A DNA stretch of 10,183 bases from Pseudomonadota bacterium (GCA_025351555.1 JANXVS010000192.1:1-10183), one strand, 5' to 3'; numbered from the stretch's first letter, positions 1 to 7,957 are shown. Program-made: numbers and translations. The notes: generated by a model from the sequence alone, not told the origin.

Positions 1-1823
1 CGATCATCGTCACCGAGTTGCCGTACCAGGTGAACAAGGCGCGCTTGATCGAGAAGATCGCCGAGCTGCACAAGGAAAAAAAGATCGAAGGTATTTCCGC
101 GGACGGCCTGCGCGACGAATCCGACAAGGACGGCATGCGCATCGTCATCGAAGTGCGCAAGGACACCATGGCCGACGTGCTGCTGAACAATCTGTTCCAG
201 CAGACCCAGCTGCAGGTGACGTTCGGCATCAACATGGTCGCCTTGGTCGATGGCCAGCCACGTCTGCTGAACTTGAAGGAAATCCTTGAGGCCTTCATCC
301 GCCATCGCCGCGAAGTCGTCACGCGGCGCACGATTTTCGATCTGCGCAAGGCGCGCGCGCGTGCGCACATTCTCGAAGGCATGACGGTTGCGCTGGCGAA
401 TATCGATGAGATGGTCGAATTGCTGAAAACGTCGCAGACGCCGCAAATTGCAAAAGAGCGGATGCTGGCGCGACGTTGGGAAGCCGGCCCCGTGCGTACT
501 TTGCTCGCGGCAGCGGGCGCGAGCGTTTCGCGCCCGGAAGATCTGTCGATTGACGCGGGACTGAGCGACGCCGGCTATCAGTTGTCCGAGGTGCAGGCCA
601 AGGAAATCCTCGAGATGCGCCTGAGCCGCCTGACCGGGCTGGAGCAGGAAAAGCTTTCCGACGAATACAAGGATCTGCTCACCACGATCATCGAATTGAT
701 CTCGATTCTGGAACATCCTGACAAACTGTTGCGTGTCATCCGCGACGAATTCGTTGCGCTCAAGGAAGAATTCGGCGATGCGCGCCGCACCGTGATCCAG
801 CGCAGCCAGGAAGATCTGGACGTGCTCGATCTGATCGAGCCAGAAGACGTGGTCGTCACCCTGTCGCATGCCGGCTACGCCAAGCGCCAGCCAGTCAGCA
901 TCTACCGCGCGCAGCGCCGTGGCGGCAAGGGTCGCTCGGCCACAGCTATGAAGGAAGAGGATTTCGTCGAGCGCCTATGGGTTGCGAACACGCACGACAC
1001 GCTGCTCGCCTTCACCAGCAGCGGACGCGTGCTGTGGCTAAAAGTATACAAAATCCCGGACGCGAGCCCGGGGGCGCGCGGCAAGCCGATCGTCAACCTG
1101 TTGCCGCTTGAAGCCGGCGAACAAGTCCAAGCTGTTGTGCCGGTGCGCGAATATTCCGAAGACCGTTTCGTGTTCTTCGCGACGGCAAAAGGCACCGTGA
1201 AGAAGACGCCATTGACGGAGTTCGCTTTCCAGTTGCAGAAAGGCAAGATCGCGATCGGGCTCGACGAGGGTGACGCTCTGGTCGATGTGCAGATCACTGA
1301 TGGCACGCGCGACATCATGTTGTTTGCTTCCAACGGCAAAGCCGTGCGCTTCGACGAGAGCAAGGTGCGTCCAATGGGACGTACCGCGACCGGCGTGCGC
1401 GGCATTCGCCTGGCGGCCAGCGAGCGCGTCGTCAGCCTGATCGTCGTAGAAGGCGAGGGCGATGTTCTGACCGCAACCCAACGCGGCTTCGGCAAGCGCA
1501 CCGAGCTCGGTGAGTATCCACGCAAGGGTCGCGGCACGCAGGGCGTTCTAGCGATCAAGTGCTCCGGACGCAATGGCGCGCTGGTTGGCGCGGTACAACT
1601 GGACGCAGCGCACGAACTGATGTTGATCTCCAACCAGGGCACCCTCGTGCGCACCCGCGCCGCGGAAATCGCGCGGGTTGGCCGCAACACGCAGGGTGTG
1701 ACCTTGATTCGCCTGCCGGCGGAGGAAAACCTGGTAGGTGTCGTGCGTGTGGACGCTTTGGCGGAAGATGACGAATCTGTCGACGGGGACAGCTCACCTG
1801 CGGATTCTTTGCCGACGGTTTAG
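1..1823 (+). CDS. gyrA: DNA gyrase subunit A, 5'-truncated by window edge
   Basis: Encodes the breakage-reunion subunit of DNA gyrase, which with GyrB introduces negative supercoils in an ATP-dependent way. The reading frame is already open at base 3 ([12 protein letters not shown]), so the TTG at 18 is an internal Leu codon. About 606 residues are visible. By comparison with E. coli GyrA roughly 255 N-terminal residues, including the catalytic Tyr and quinolone-resistance region, lie outside. Visible parts are the end of the breakage-reunion core and coiled-coil arm ([24 protein letters not shown]), then the GyrA box QRRGGKG at 912-932. That box identifies GyrA rather than ParC. The beta-pinwheel C-terminal domain follows ([40 protein letters not shown]). 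The tail is short and acidic (EDDESVDGD). The protein carries two extra residues (Asp-Gly, codons 102-107) in the conserved [12 protein letters not shown] segment relative to E. coli. The gene stops at TAG 1821-1823 and converges on the peroxiredoxin gene. Confidence 0.97.
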   Translation, partial: IIVTELPYQVNKARLIEKIAELHKEKKIEGISADGLRDESDKDGMRIVIEVRKDTMADVLLNNLFQQTQLQVTFGINMVALVDGQPRLLNLKEILEAFIRHRREVVTRRTIFDLRKARARAHILEGMTVALANIDEMVELLKTSQTPQIAKERMLARRWEAGPVRTLLAAAGASVSRPEDLSIDAGLSDAGYQLSEVQAKEILEMRLSRLTGLEQEKLSDEYKDLLTTIIELISILEHPDKLLRVIRDEFVALKEEFGDARRTVIQRSQEDLDVLDLIEPEDVVVTLSHAGYAKRQPVSIYRAQRRGGKGRSATAMKEEDFVERLWVANTHDTLLAFTSSGRVLWLKVYKIPDASPGARGKPIVNLLPLEAGEQVQAVVPVREYSEDRFVFFATAKGTVKKTPLTEFAFQLQKGKIAIGLDEGDALVDVQITDGTRDIMLFASNGKAVRFDESKVRPMGRTATGVRGIRLAASERVVSLIVVEGEGDVLTATQRGFGKRTELGEYPRKGRGTQGVLAIKCSGRNGALVGAVQLDAAHELMLISNQGTLVRTRAAEIARVGRNTQGVTLIRLPAEENLVGVVRVDALAEDDESVDGDSSPADSLPTV

Positions 1824-1863
1824 TTGTCGCGACCTAGATTTTTCGCTCGTCTAGCGCAGCAGA

Positions 1864-2006
1864 GCTTCCACTCGCCTTGCAGGCGAGCGTGTCACCTTAC
1901 AGTAGGGATGTGCTGTCTGAGCCACCCCGCCGCTCGGCGCCTAGCCTTTTGGTTACTTTTGGGCGATGCCAAAAGTAACCCGCTCGCCTGCAAGGCGAGC
2001 GGAAGC
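1864..2006. repeat. Composite nested palindromic repeat between gyrA and prx
   Basis: The outer arms 1864-1889 and 1981-2006 are inverted copies matching at 25 of 26 positions (left arm begins GCTTCCACTCGCC; the single mismatch is A versus G after GCTTCC). Each arm is itself a small hairpin, CTCGCC-TTGCA-GGCGAG on the left and CGCTCGCC-TGCAA-GGCGAGCG on the right. A perfect 12-bp-arm hairpin (1951-1980) abuts the right outer arm, and CGCCG/CGGCG (1928-1939) adds another short stem. The element fills most of the 187-bp convergent gap and ends 4 bp from the prx stop codon. It resembles dispersed palindromic units (REP/BIME-like or MITE-like) known from many proteobacterial genomes. The family cannot be confirmed here. 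It may serve as a bidirectional transcript end. Confidence 0.8.
1951..1980. terminator. Perfect hairpin, possible bidirectional terminator or mRNA 3' end
   Basis: The arms GGTTACTTTTGG and CCAAAAGTAACC (12 bp, no mismatch) flank the 6-nt loop GCGATG. The hairpin sits between the convergent gyrA and peroxiredoxin genes and could end or protect both transcripts. There is no clear T-tract after the stem on either strand, so classical intrinsic termination is doubtful. It is equally likely to be just the core of the surrounding repeat element. Confidence 0.45.
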
Positions 2007-2010
2007 TTCG

Positions 2011-2490
2011 TCAGCTGAGCGCCGCCAACATCGCGTCGGCAGCCGACACCTTGAATTCGCCCGGTGCCTCGACTTGCAGTTGCTTCACAACACCGTCTTC
2101 GGCGTACAGCGCGAAGCGCTTACCGCGCATGCCAAGGCCGAATGCGGTGCCGTCCATCTCCAGCCCCAGCGCCTTGGAGAACGTACCGTTGCCGTCGGCC
2201 AGCATCCACAGGCCTTCGGGGACGTGCTGGTCCTTGGCCCAAGCGTTCATCACGAAGGCGTCGTTGACCGACAGACACGCGACATCCACATCTTTCTTTT
2301 TGAACTCTGCAAATTTTTCCACATATCCCGGCAGATGCTTGGATGAGCAAGTCGGCGTGAACGCGCCGGGCACGGAAAACAGCACGACTTTCTTGCCCTT
2401 GAAAATTTCATCGGTGTTGATGGCCTGCACGCCGTCTTTCAAATAGTTCAGCGTGGTGTTGGGAATGCGGTCTCCGACATTGATTGTCAT
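2011..2490 (-). CDS. Prx5-type peroxiredoxin (AhpC/TSA superfamily)
   Basis: A 159-residue thiol peroxidase that reduces hydrogen peroxide and organic hydroperoxides in the cytoplasm. Family members draw electrons from glutathione/glutaredoxin or thioredoxin. The signature VPGAFTPTCSSKHLPGY contains the PxxxTxxC active site, with peroxidatic Cys48 and Thr45. Cys72 (VACLSVND) matches a second cysteine common in Prx5/type II enzymes, and Arg125 (MRGKRFALY) fits the conserved active-site Arg. No glutaredoxin domain is fused. The start at 2490 (MTINVGDRIP) is chosen because AAGGA lies 7 nt upstream and family members begin close to this point. The open frame extends 25 residues further upstream with an atypical Arg-rich sequence. 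The gene is divergent from cbpA and convergent with gyrA, so it is probably monocistronic. Which reductant it uses cannot be read from the sequence. Confidence 0.93.
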   Translation of the reverse strand: MTINVGDRIPNTTLNYLKDGVQAINTDEIFKGKKVVLFSVPGAFTPTCSSKHLPGYVEKFAEFKKKDVDVACLSVNDAFVMNAWAKDQHVPEGLWMLADGNGTFSKALGLEMDGTAFGLGMRGKRFALYAEDGVVKQLQVEAPGEFKVSAADAMLAALS

Positions 2491-2517
2491 TGTGGCGTCC
2501 TTTATGGGGTGAAGTGG

Positions 2518-2532
2518 CGCCCGCAGCGGGCG
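2518..2532 (-). promoter_or_regulatory. Palindrome in peroxiredoxin 5' leader
   Basis: CGCCCGCAGCGGGCG is a 15-bp palindrome around a single central base. It lies 28 bp upstream of the start codon and just upstream of the AAGGA ribosome binding site. It could be a leader hairpin (CGCCC-GCTGC-GGGCG in the transcript) or a protein-binding site. The function is inferred from position only. Confidence 0.35.
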
Positions 2533-2543
2533 TCGGCGGTTGA

Positions 2544-2572
2544 ATGATAAGCTGTGTACACGCATCCGTGCA
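2544..2572 (-). promoter_or_regulatory. Possible sigma70 promoter of the peroxiredoxin gene
   Basis: On the minus strand TATCAT (2544-2549) is a reasonable -10 box. The best -35 candidate at 17-bp spacing, TGCACG (2567-2572), matches TTGACA poorly. The perfect palindrome GTGTACAC (2554-2561) lies between them, in the spacer, and could be an operator. Start of transcription would be near 2537, giving a leader of about 47 nt. This is a weak call. Confidence 0.3.
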
Positions 2573-2574
2573 CT

Positions 2575-2634
2575 ATTGATCTTTACGCTATTGATCCGTA
2601 TTCGATTGTTCCGTACTCGATTGAATCAGCACGC
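2575..2634. repeat. Four degenerate 15-bp tandem units upstream of cbpA
   Basis: ATTG recurs at 2575, 2590, 2605 and 2620, exactly 15 bp apart. Units 2 and 3 (ATTGATCCGTATTCG and ATTGTTCCGTACTCG) agree at 13 of 15 positions, and unit 1 agrees with unit 2 at 10 of 15. Unit 4 keeps mainly ATTG. A fifth, weaker relative (ACGCATCCGTGCACT, 2560-2574, sharing ATCCGT) precedes them. The array lies in the divergent prx/cbpA promoter region, and unit 4 contains the proposed cbpA -35 box. Confidence 0.65.
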
Positions 2635-2648
2635 AATACCCTTATCCT
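2621..2648 (+). promoter_or_regulatory. Possible sigma70 promoter of cbpA
   Basis: TTGAAT (2621-2626), a 16-bp spacer and TATCCT (2643-2648) form an acceptable sigma70-like promoter. The predicted transcript start is near 2655, about 22 nt before the ATG at 2677. The -35 box falls inside the last 15-bp unit, so a protein bound to the array would affect it directly. No heat-shock (sigma32) consensus was recognised. Confidence 0.42.
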
Positions 2649-2676
2649 AAACGCGCAACCGGACCGACACGCGACC

Positions 2677-3579
2677 ATGCAATTCAAGGACTACTACGAC
2701 ATCCTCGGCGTCAAACCCGACGCCAGCGACGCGGAAATCAAATCCGCGTATCGCAAGCTTGCAAGCAAATTTCACCCTGACGTCAGCAAGGAATCCGGCG
2801 CCGAGGAAAAATTCAAAGCGGCAAACGAGGCCTACGAGGCACTCAAGGATCCAGCCAAGCGCCGCGCCTACGATCAATTGCGTGCCAGCGGCTACAAGCC
2901 CGGGGACGATTTCCGTCCGCCGCCGCATTTCGGCGAAGGTGCGGATTTCAATACCGCGGATTTCGGCAGCGAAGGCGAATTCAGCGATTTCTTTGAATCC
3001 CTGTTCGGTCGCGGCGGCCCGCGCGGCGGACGTGCCGCGGGCCCACGGCGCGGGCGCGACGTGCAGGCGCGCATCGAGATTCCGCTGCGCACCGCGTATA
3101 GCGGCAGCAGCGAGCGCATCACTTTGCGCGACCGCGGTCAGCGCACGCTCGAAGTAAAAATTCCGGCGGGAATCCTGCCGGGTCAACAGATCCGGCTCGC
3201 GGGGCAGGGTTCACCGGGAACGCAAAACGCGCCGGCTGGCGATCTGCTGTTGGAAGTCGGCGTTCGCGATGATGAACATTTCCGTCTGGATGGCCGCGAT
3301 ATTTACCTGACGCTGCCGATCGCGCCGTGGGAAGCCGCGCTCGGCGCGAGCGTGACTGTGCCAACCTTGGGCGGCGACGTGGAATTGAAAATTCCCGCGC
3401 GTTCCAACAGTGGCAAGCGCATGCGCCTGCGTGGGCGTGGCATGCCCGGGCGCACGCCGGGCGATCAGTTTGTTACCCTGGAAATCCACGTGCCGCCCGC
3501 ATTGACAGAAGCGCAGCGCAAACTCTACGAAGAAATGGCCAAAGCCTTCGATTACGATCCACGCCACGAACTGGCGTGA
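2677..3579 (+). CDS. cbpA: CbpA-type DnaJ co-chaperone
   Basis: A 300-residue J-domain protein that stimulates the DnaK ATPase and binds unfolded clients. E. coli CbpA (about 306 residues) also binds curved DNA. The J domain is at residues 4-69 (DYYDILGV, KSAYRKLASKFHPDVS) with the HPD triad at 33-35. It is followed by a Gly/Phe-rich linker at about 70-125 (FSDFFESLFGRGG) and two C-terminal client-binding domains (about 127-285; IPAGILPGQQIRLAGQG, GDLLLEVGV, PGDQFVTLEI). The CxxCxGxG zinc repeats of true DnaJ are absent, which makes this a class II protein. The start at 2677 (MQFKDYYDILGV) fits the family, though the ribosome binding site is weak. A GTG at 2554 would add 41 unrelated residues coded by the 15-bp repeats. 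No cbpM partner follows, because the next gene is convergent pilH. Confidence 0.93.
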   Translation: MQFKDYYDILGVKPDASDAEIKSAYRKLASKFHPDVSKESGAEEKFKAANEAYEALKDPAKRRAYDQLRASGYKPGDDFRPPPHFGEGADFNTADFGSEGEFSDFFESLFGRGGPRGGRAAGPRRGRDVQARIEIPLRTAYSGSSERITLRDRGQRTLEVKIPAGILPGQQIRLAGQGSPGTQNAPAGDLLLEVGVRDDEHFRLDGRDIYLTLPIAPWEAALGASVTVPTLGGDVELKIPARSNSGKRMRLRGRGMPGRTPGDQFVTLEIHVPPALTEAQRKLYEEMAKAFDYDPRHELA

Positions 3580-3600
3580 CGCGTACTGACCTGAGTCGGT
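3560..3600. terminator. Two adjacent hairpins at the cbpA/pilH convergence
   Basis: The first hairpin, CACGCCA-CGAAC-TGGCGTG (3560-3578), runs through the end of cbpA and into its TGA stop codon. The second, ACTGAC-CTGA-GTCGGT (3585-3600), has one G-T wobble and ends 3 bp before the pilH stop codon. Together they occupy the whole 24-bp gap plus the cbpA end. Neither is followed by a T-tract, so the terminator role is inferred from the convergent layout. Confidence 0.3.
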
Positions 3601-3603
3601 GCC

Positions 3604-3972
3604 TCAAGCTGCCGGCAGCAGTTTGCCGATGATCTTCACCAACTCGGCCTCATCCACCGGTTTGGTGATATAGGCTTTGGCGCCTTGGCGCATGCCCCAG
3701 ACCTTGTCGGTTTCCTGATCCTTGGTGGTGACCAGGATGATGGGAATGTGGCCGGTCTTGGCGTCCTTGGCGATGGTGCGCGTGGCCTGGAAACCGTTGA
3801 GGTTCGGCATGACCACATCCATCAGGATCAAATCCGGAACTTCGCGCTTGGCCACTTCGACGCCGGCGGAGCCGTCTTCGGCGGTGACAACCTGATGCCC
3901 CATCTTTTCGATGATGCGTTTCAGGCCGACCAGCTGCGAGGGCGAATCGTCAACAATCAGAATACGCGCCAT
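3604..3972 (-). CDS. pilH: PilH-like single-domain response regulator
   Basis: A 122-residue stand-alone CheY-like receiver. The sequence is very close to PilH of Pseudomonas as recalled (MARILIVDDSP, LNGFQATR, VTTKDQETDKVWGMRQGA, YITKPVDE). PilH receives phosphate from the ChpA-type kinase and tunes type IV pilus retraction and twitching motility. The acidic pocket is Asp8/Asp9, the phospho-acceptor is Asp52 (LILMDVVMP), the switch residues are Thr82/Thr83 with Tyr101, and the conserved Lys is 104 (TKP). There is no output domain. No pilG, pilI, pilJ or chpA lies beside it, as the neighbours are cbpA and yhdH. The start ATG at 3972 is the only sensible one, with a modest CGGGA upstream. PilH is the best match, but other single-receiver regulators of the PilG/PilH group cannot be excluded. 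Confidence 0.88.
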   Translation of the reverse strand: MARILIVDDSPSQLVGLKRIIEKMGHQVVTAEDGSAGVEVAKREVPDLILMDVVMPNLNGFQATRTIAKDAKTGHIPIILVTTKDQETDKVWGMRQGAKAYITKPVDEAELVKIIGKLLPAA

Positions 3973-3995
3973 AGAAATCCCGTTAGCCCCGTGAG

Positions 3996-4011
3996 GTCCG
4001 CTGATGCGGAC
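3996..4011 (-). promoter_or_regulatory. Hairpin at the start of the pilH leader
   Basis: GTCCGC-TGAT-GCGGAC is a perfect 6-bp stem with a 4-nt loop. With the proposed promoter, transcription would begin near 4011, so this hairpin would be at the very 5' end of the pilH mRNA. It could stabilise the message or be an operator. Confidence 0.4.
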
Positions 4012-4017
4012 GAAAGT

Positions 4018-4047
4018 ATTCTAAAGCTCTGAGCGTGCGCAGGCCAA
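4018..4047 (-). promoter_or_regulatory. Possible sigma70 promoter of pilH
   Basis: On the minus strand TTGGCC (4042-4047), an 18-bp spacer and TAGAAT (4018-4023) resemble a sigma70 promoter. It would give a leader of about 40 nt before the pilH ATG at 3972. A second transcript start further upstream is possible. Confidence 0.42.
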
Positions 4048-4180
4048 CTGGTTGCGAACAGATGTTGAACCCACTGTAACGTAGTGCGACAAATTACGGT
4101 AGCCGCCAAAATATTTCCCACTACTTTCGGACAATTGGCCGGATAATCTCAGTTAAAGTCGAGGATTGATTCGCGATGCT
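4048..4180. other. Intergenic stretch between pilH promoter and yhdH end, nothing recognised
   Basis: This is a relatively AT-rich stretch with no open frame that looks coding. It holds only weak inverted matches (GTAGTG at 4081-4086 with CACTAC near 4130). No convincing terminator for the yhdH end was found, so readthrough from the suc cluster into pilH is possible. Confidence 0.5.
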
Positions 4181-5176
4181 CTAAAGTTTCACCAAGGCGC
4201 GTCCGAACGAGCCGCCGGCCAGCATCATATCGAAAATGCCGGGCAATTCATCCAACCTGACTTCACGCGTTGCGATGCGATCCAGATGCGCCGGCTTCCA
4301 GTCCGAGGCCAGGTGCATCCAGATTTCATCGCGGATATCGCGTGCCGTACCCGCCGAGGCAATCCCGAGCAAGCTTACGCCGCGGAGGATGAAGGGCATG
4401 ACCGTCGTCTGCAATTCGGGCGCTGCAGCCAAGCCGCAACTGGCGATATTGCCGTAGGGATGGATCACGCGAGTCAGGCCGGCGAGCATGTCGCCGCCGA
4501 CGCTGTCGATGGCGCCGGCCCAGCGGCTGGTTTCCAGCGGACGTTGGCCCCAGTACAAATCCTTGCGCGAAATGCACTGCTCCGCGCCGAGCGCGATCAG
4601 ATCGTCGAAATGCTCGACCTTGCCGCTGATCGCATGCGCCTCAAAGCCGGCGCGGGTGAGGATGTCGATCGCAAGCGAGCCGACGCCGCCCGTCGCCCCG
4701 GTGACCACGATCGGACCCATTTCCGGTACTTGTCCATTTTTTAGCATCCTATACAACGAAAGCGCAGCGGTGAAACCGGCAGTACCGAGGATCATCGACT
4801 CACGCAGAGTCAAACCGGCGGGCAGCGCAACTGTCCACTTCGATTGCAGCCGCGCATATTCTGCGTAGCCGCCATCCCGCGTCTCGCTGAGTCCGCAACC
4901 GGTGCACAGCACCTGATCGCCTTCCTTAAATTTCGGATCTGTCGAAGCTGCCACGTAGCCGGCAACATCGATGCCTCCGTTTAGCGCCGGCTCGCGCAGG
5001 ATTTTTCCCTTGCCGGTGCCCGCCAGCGCGTCCTTGTAGTTGACGCTGGAATAGGCGACCTTGACCACAACTTCGCCAGGTGACAGATCGTCCACGCGCA
5101 TTTCTTCTATGCCGGCGCGATAAGGCTTGGCATCGGCGTGGATGCGGAAGGCGTGGAAGGGTTCGGGTGGAATCAT
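4181..5176 (-). CDS. YhdH/AcuI-type NADPH-dependent oxidoreductase (probable acryloyl-CoA reductase)
   Basis: A 331-residue zinc-free MDR-superfamily (quinone oxidoreductase-like) enzyme of the YhdH/AcuI group, whose studied members reduce acryloyl-CoA to propionyl-CoA with NADPH. Evidence includes SSVNYKDALAGTGKGKI at 43-59, GGIDVAG at 67-73, MILGTAGFTA at 128-137, the Rossmann motif TGATGGVGS at 159-167, WAGAIDSVGG at 219-228, ASCGLA at 245-250 and TTVMPFILRGVSLLG at 257-271. No set of structural-zinc cysteines is seen. The start at 5176 (MIPPEPFHAFRIHADA) is chosen because AAAGAG lies 6 nt upstream and the N-terminus then fits the family. An ATG at 5197 adds MTSKEKT, has AAGGAG at 7 nt, but lies within the stem of a long palindrome. 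The gene is 48 bp behind lpd on the same strand and probably the last gene of the suc cluster. The substrate in this organism is inferred. Confidence 0.88.
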   Translation of the reverse strand: MIPPEPFHAFRIHADAKPYRAGIEEMRVDDLSPGEVVVKVAYSSVNYKDALAGTGKGKILREPALNGGIDVAGYVAASTDPKFKEGDQVLCTGCGLSETRDGGYAEYARLQSKWTVALPAGLTLRESMILGTAGFTAALSLYRMLKNGQVPEMGPIVVTGATGGVGSLAIDILTRAGFEAHAISGKVEHFDDLIALGAEQCISRKDLYWGQRPLETSRWAGAIDSVGGDMLAGLTRVIHPYGNIASCGLAAAPELQTTVMPFILRGVSLLGIASAGTARDIRDEIWMHLASDWKPAHLDRIATREVRLDELPGIFDMMLAGGSFGRALVKL

Positions 5177-5188
5177 TGTCTTCTCTTT

Positions 5189-5224
5189 GCTCGTCATTCC
5201 GGCACTCCTTGCCGGAATGACGAG

Positions 5225-5225
<1 letters not shown>
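5189..5225. repeat. Perfect palindromic repeat between lpd and yhdH
   Basis: The arms GCTCGTCATTCCGGCA (5189-5204) and TGCCGGAATGACGAGC (5210-5225) are perfect 16-bp inverted copies around the loop CTCCT. The GTCATTCCGGC...GCCGGAATGAC pattern is typical of dispersed palindromic repeats in many proteobacteria. In the transcript the stem starts at the last base of the lpd stop codon and ends 12 nt before the yhdH ATG at 5176. Apart from the yhdH ribosome binding site it therefore is the intercistronic gap. There is no T-tract after it. Likely roles are partial termination, 3' protection of suc-lpd mRNA, or control of yhdH translation. Confidence 0.85.
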
Positions 5226-6688
<1,463 letters not shown>

Positions 6689-6692
6689 CTAA

Positions 6693-6720
6693 TTTCGTCA
6701 TCCCGGCGAAAGCCGGAGCG
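6693..6720. repeat. Degraded copy of the GTCATYCCGGC palindrome in the sucB-lpd gap
   Basis: TTTCGTCATCCCGGC followed by GAAA and GCCGG keeps one full half of the repeat type seen at 5189-5225 and the inner stem CCGGC-GAAA-GCCGG (6703-6716). The far half decays into AGCG instead of GATGACG. It lies in the 84-bp gap between sucB and lpd, so two of the three gaps of this cluster carry related elements. It is a weaker hairpin than the lpd-yhdH copy. Confidence 0.65.
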
Positions 6721-6733
6721 TGTGGTGATCGCC

Positions 6734-7957
6734 TCACATTCCCAGCAACATCCGCTGCGGATTTTCCAGCTGATTTTTGATATCGACCAGGAACAGCACG
6801 GCGTCCTTGCCGTCGATGATGCGGTGATCGTAGCTGATAGCGACGTACATCATTGGCGCGGCGATCACCGCGCCATTTTCCACAATGGCGCGGTCCTTGA
6901 TCGTATGCATGCCGAGAATCGCGCTCTGCGGCGGGTTGACGATCGGCGTCGAAAACAGCGAACCGAACGTGCCGCCATTCGTGATCGTGAACGTGCCGCC
7001 TTGCAGATCTTCGAGCTTGAGGCCGCCTTCTCGCGCCGCCTTCGCGTAAGCAGCGATGGCCTTCTCAATGTCGGCAAAACCCATGTTCTGTGCGTCGCGC
7101 AGCACGGGAGTGACCAGACCTTTGTCAGTCGAAACAGCGACGGAAATATCCTGATAGCCGTGATAGATCACATCGTTGCCATCGACCGAGGCATTGACGA
7201 TCGGATGGCGCTTGAGCGCCTCGCAGGCCGCTTTGACGAAAAAGCTCATGTAACCGAGTTTGATGCCATTGGCTTTCTCGAAAGCTTCGCCAAGTTCCTT
7301 GCGCATTGCCGTGACCTTGGCCAGGTTGATCTCGTTGAACGAAGTCAACATCGCGATAGAATTCTTCGACTGCATCAGGCGCTCGGCGATCTTGGCGCGC
7401 ATGCGCGTCATTGTCACGCGCTCTTCCGGGCGTGCGCCAGGCGTTGCCTGTGCGATAGGTGCGGCGGGTGTTTTGGCGGCAGGCGCAGCGGCTTGCCCGC
7501 CGGTGCGCATAAAGTTGACCAGATCTTCTTTCGTTACCTGACCGCCGCGGCCAGTGGCGGGAACCTGCGCCGGATCGATCTTGTTCTCAGTCGCGACGCG
7601 TTGGCCAGCGGGCGAAAGTTCAGGCGTCTTTACGGCTAATGCTGTCGGGCTTGCTGCGGGCGCGGGAGTTGCGGCAGCCTTTGGTGCTGCAGTCGCGGGA
7701 GCCGGCGCTGCTGCAACCGCGCCTTCCTCGATGATGGCAAGCAGTTGCTGGCTGGTTACGGTGGCACCGGCCTGTTGCTTGATTTCCTTGAGCACGCCGT
7801 CGGCCGGCGCCGGCACTTCGAGTACGACCTTGTCAGTTTCCAGATCGACCAGGTTCTCGTCGCGCTTGACGGTATCGCCGGCCTTCTTGTGCCAGGTCGC
7901 AATGGTTGCGTCGGAAACCGATTCGGGTAGTACGGGAACCTTGACTTCGAGTGCCAT
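6734..7957 (-). CDS. sucB: Dihydrolipoyllysine-residue succinyltransferase (E2 of 2-oxoglutarate dehydrogenase)
   Basis: The 407-residue core of the complex transfers the succinyl group from E1-bound intermediate through its swinging lipoyl arm to CoA. The lipoyl domain is at residues 1-77 with the lipoylated Lys43 in [10 protein letters not shown]. An Ala/Pro linker follows at about 80-108. The peripheral subunit-binding domain is at about 112-148 ([25 protein letters not shown] split by linker residues), then a second Ala/Pro linker. The catalytic domain spans about 178-407 with the active-site motif DHRIIDG (His378, Asp382). There is one lipoyl domain, as usual for OGDH E2. [18 protein letters not shown] and the length near E. 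coli SucB (405) support OGDH rather than pyruvate dehydrogenase E2. The start at 7957 ([13 protein letters not shown]) has AGAGGAA upstream. A TTG at 8002 adds 15 unlikely residues. The gene is 75 bp downstream of sucA. Confidence 0.96.
   Translation of the reverse strand: MALEVKVPVLPESVSDATIATWHKKAGDTVKRDENLVDLETDKVVLEVPAPADGVLKEIKQQAGATVTSQQLLAIIEEGAVAAAPAPATAAPKAAATPAPAASPTALAVKTPELSPAGQRVATENKIDPAQVPATGRGGQVTKEDLVNFMRTGGQAAAPAAKTPAAPIAQATPGARPEERVTMTRMRAKIAERLMQSKNSIAMLTSFNEINLAKVTAMRKELGEAFEKANGIKLGYMSFFVKAACEALKRHPIVNASVDGNDVIYHGYQDISVAVSTDKGLVTPVLRDAQNMGFADIEKAIAAYAKAAREGGLKLEDLQGGTFTITNGGTFGSLFSTPIVNPPQSAILGMHTIKDRAIVENGAVIAAPMMYVAISYDHRIIDGKDAVLFLVDIKNQLENPQRMLLGM

Noticed and set aside
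902-1690. Long open frame on the minus strand (262 codons) inside gyrA
   Set aside because: It is antisense to a strongly conserved gyrA frame, has Arg/Pro/Ser-rich low-quality composition and no recognisable motif. Such frames are common in GC-rich DNA.
1-1823. ParC (topoisomerase IV) as an alternative to GyrA
   Set aside because: The intact GyrA box QRRGGKG and the full pinwheel repeats with GyrA-specific sequence fit gyrase, not ParC.
1824-2018. Small open frame (64 codons) right after the gyrA stop codon
   Set aside because: It starts at TTG, runs entirely through the palindromic repeat and has no credible protein features.
2491-2565. 25-residue N-terminal extension of the peroxiredoxin
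   Set aside because: The start at 2490 has a good AAGGA site and fits the family; the extension would use leader and palindrome sequence.
2554-2676. N-terminal extension of CbpA by 41 residues containing a pentapeptide-like pattern (IDLYA-IDPYS-IVPYS)
   Set aside because: The J domain normally starts at the very N-terminus. The pattern simply follows from the 15-bp DNA repeats, and the proposed promoter lies inside this stretch.
4166-4744. Plus-strand open frame opposite yhdH
   Set aside because: It is antisense to a conserved oxidoreductase frame, with no ribosome binding site or domain.
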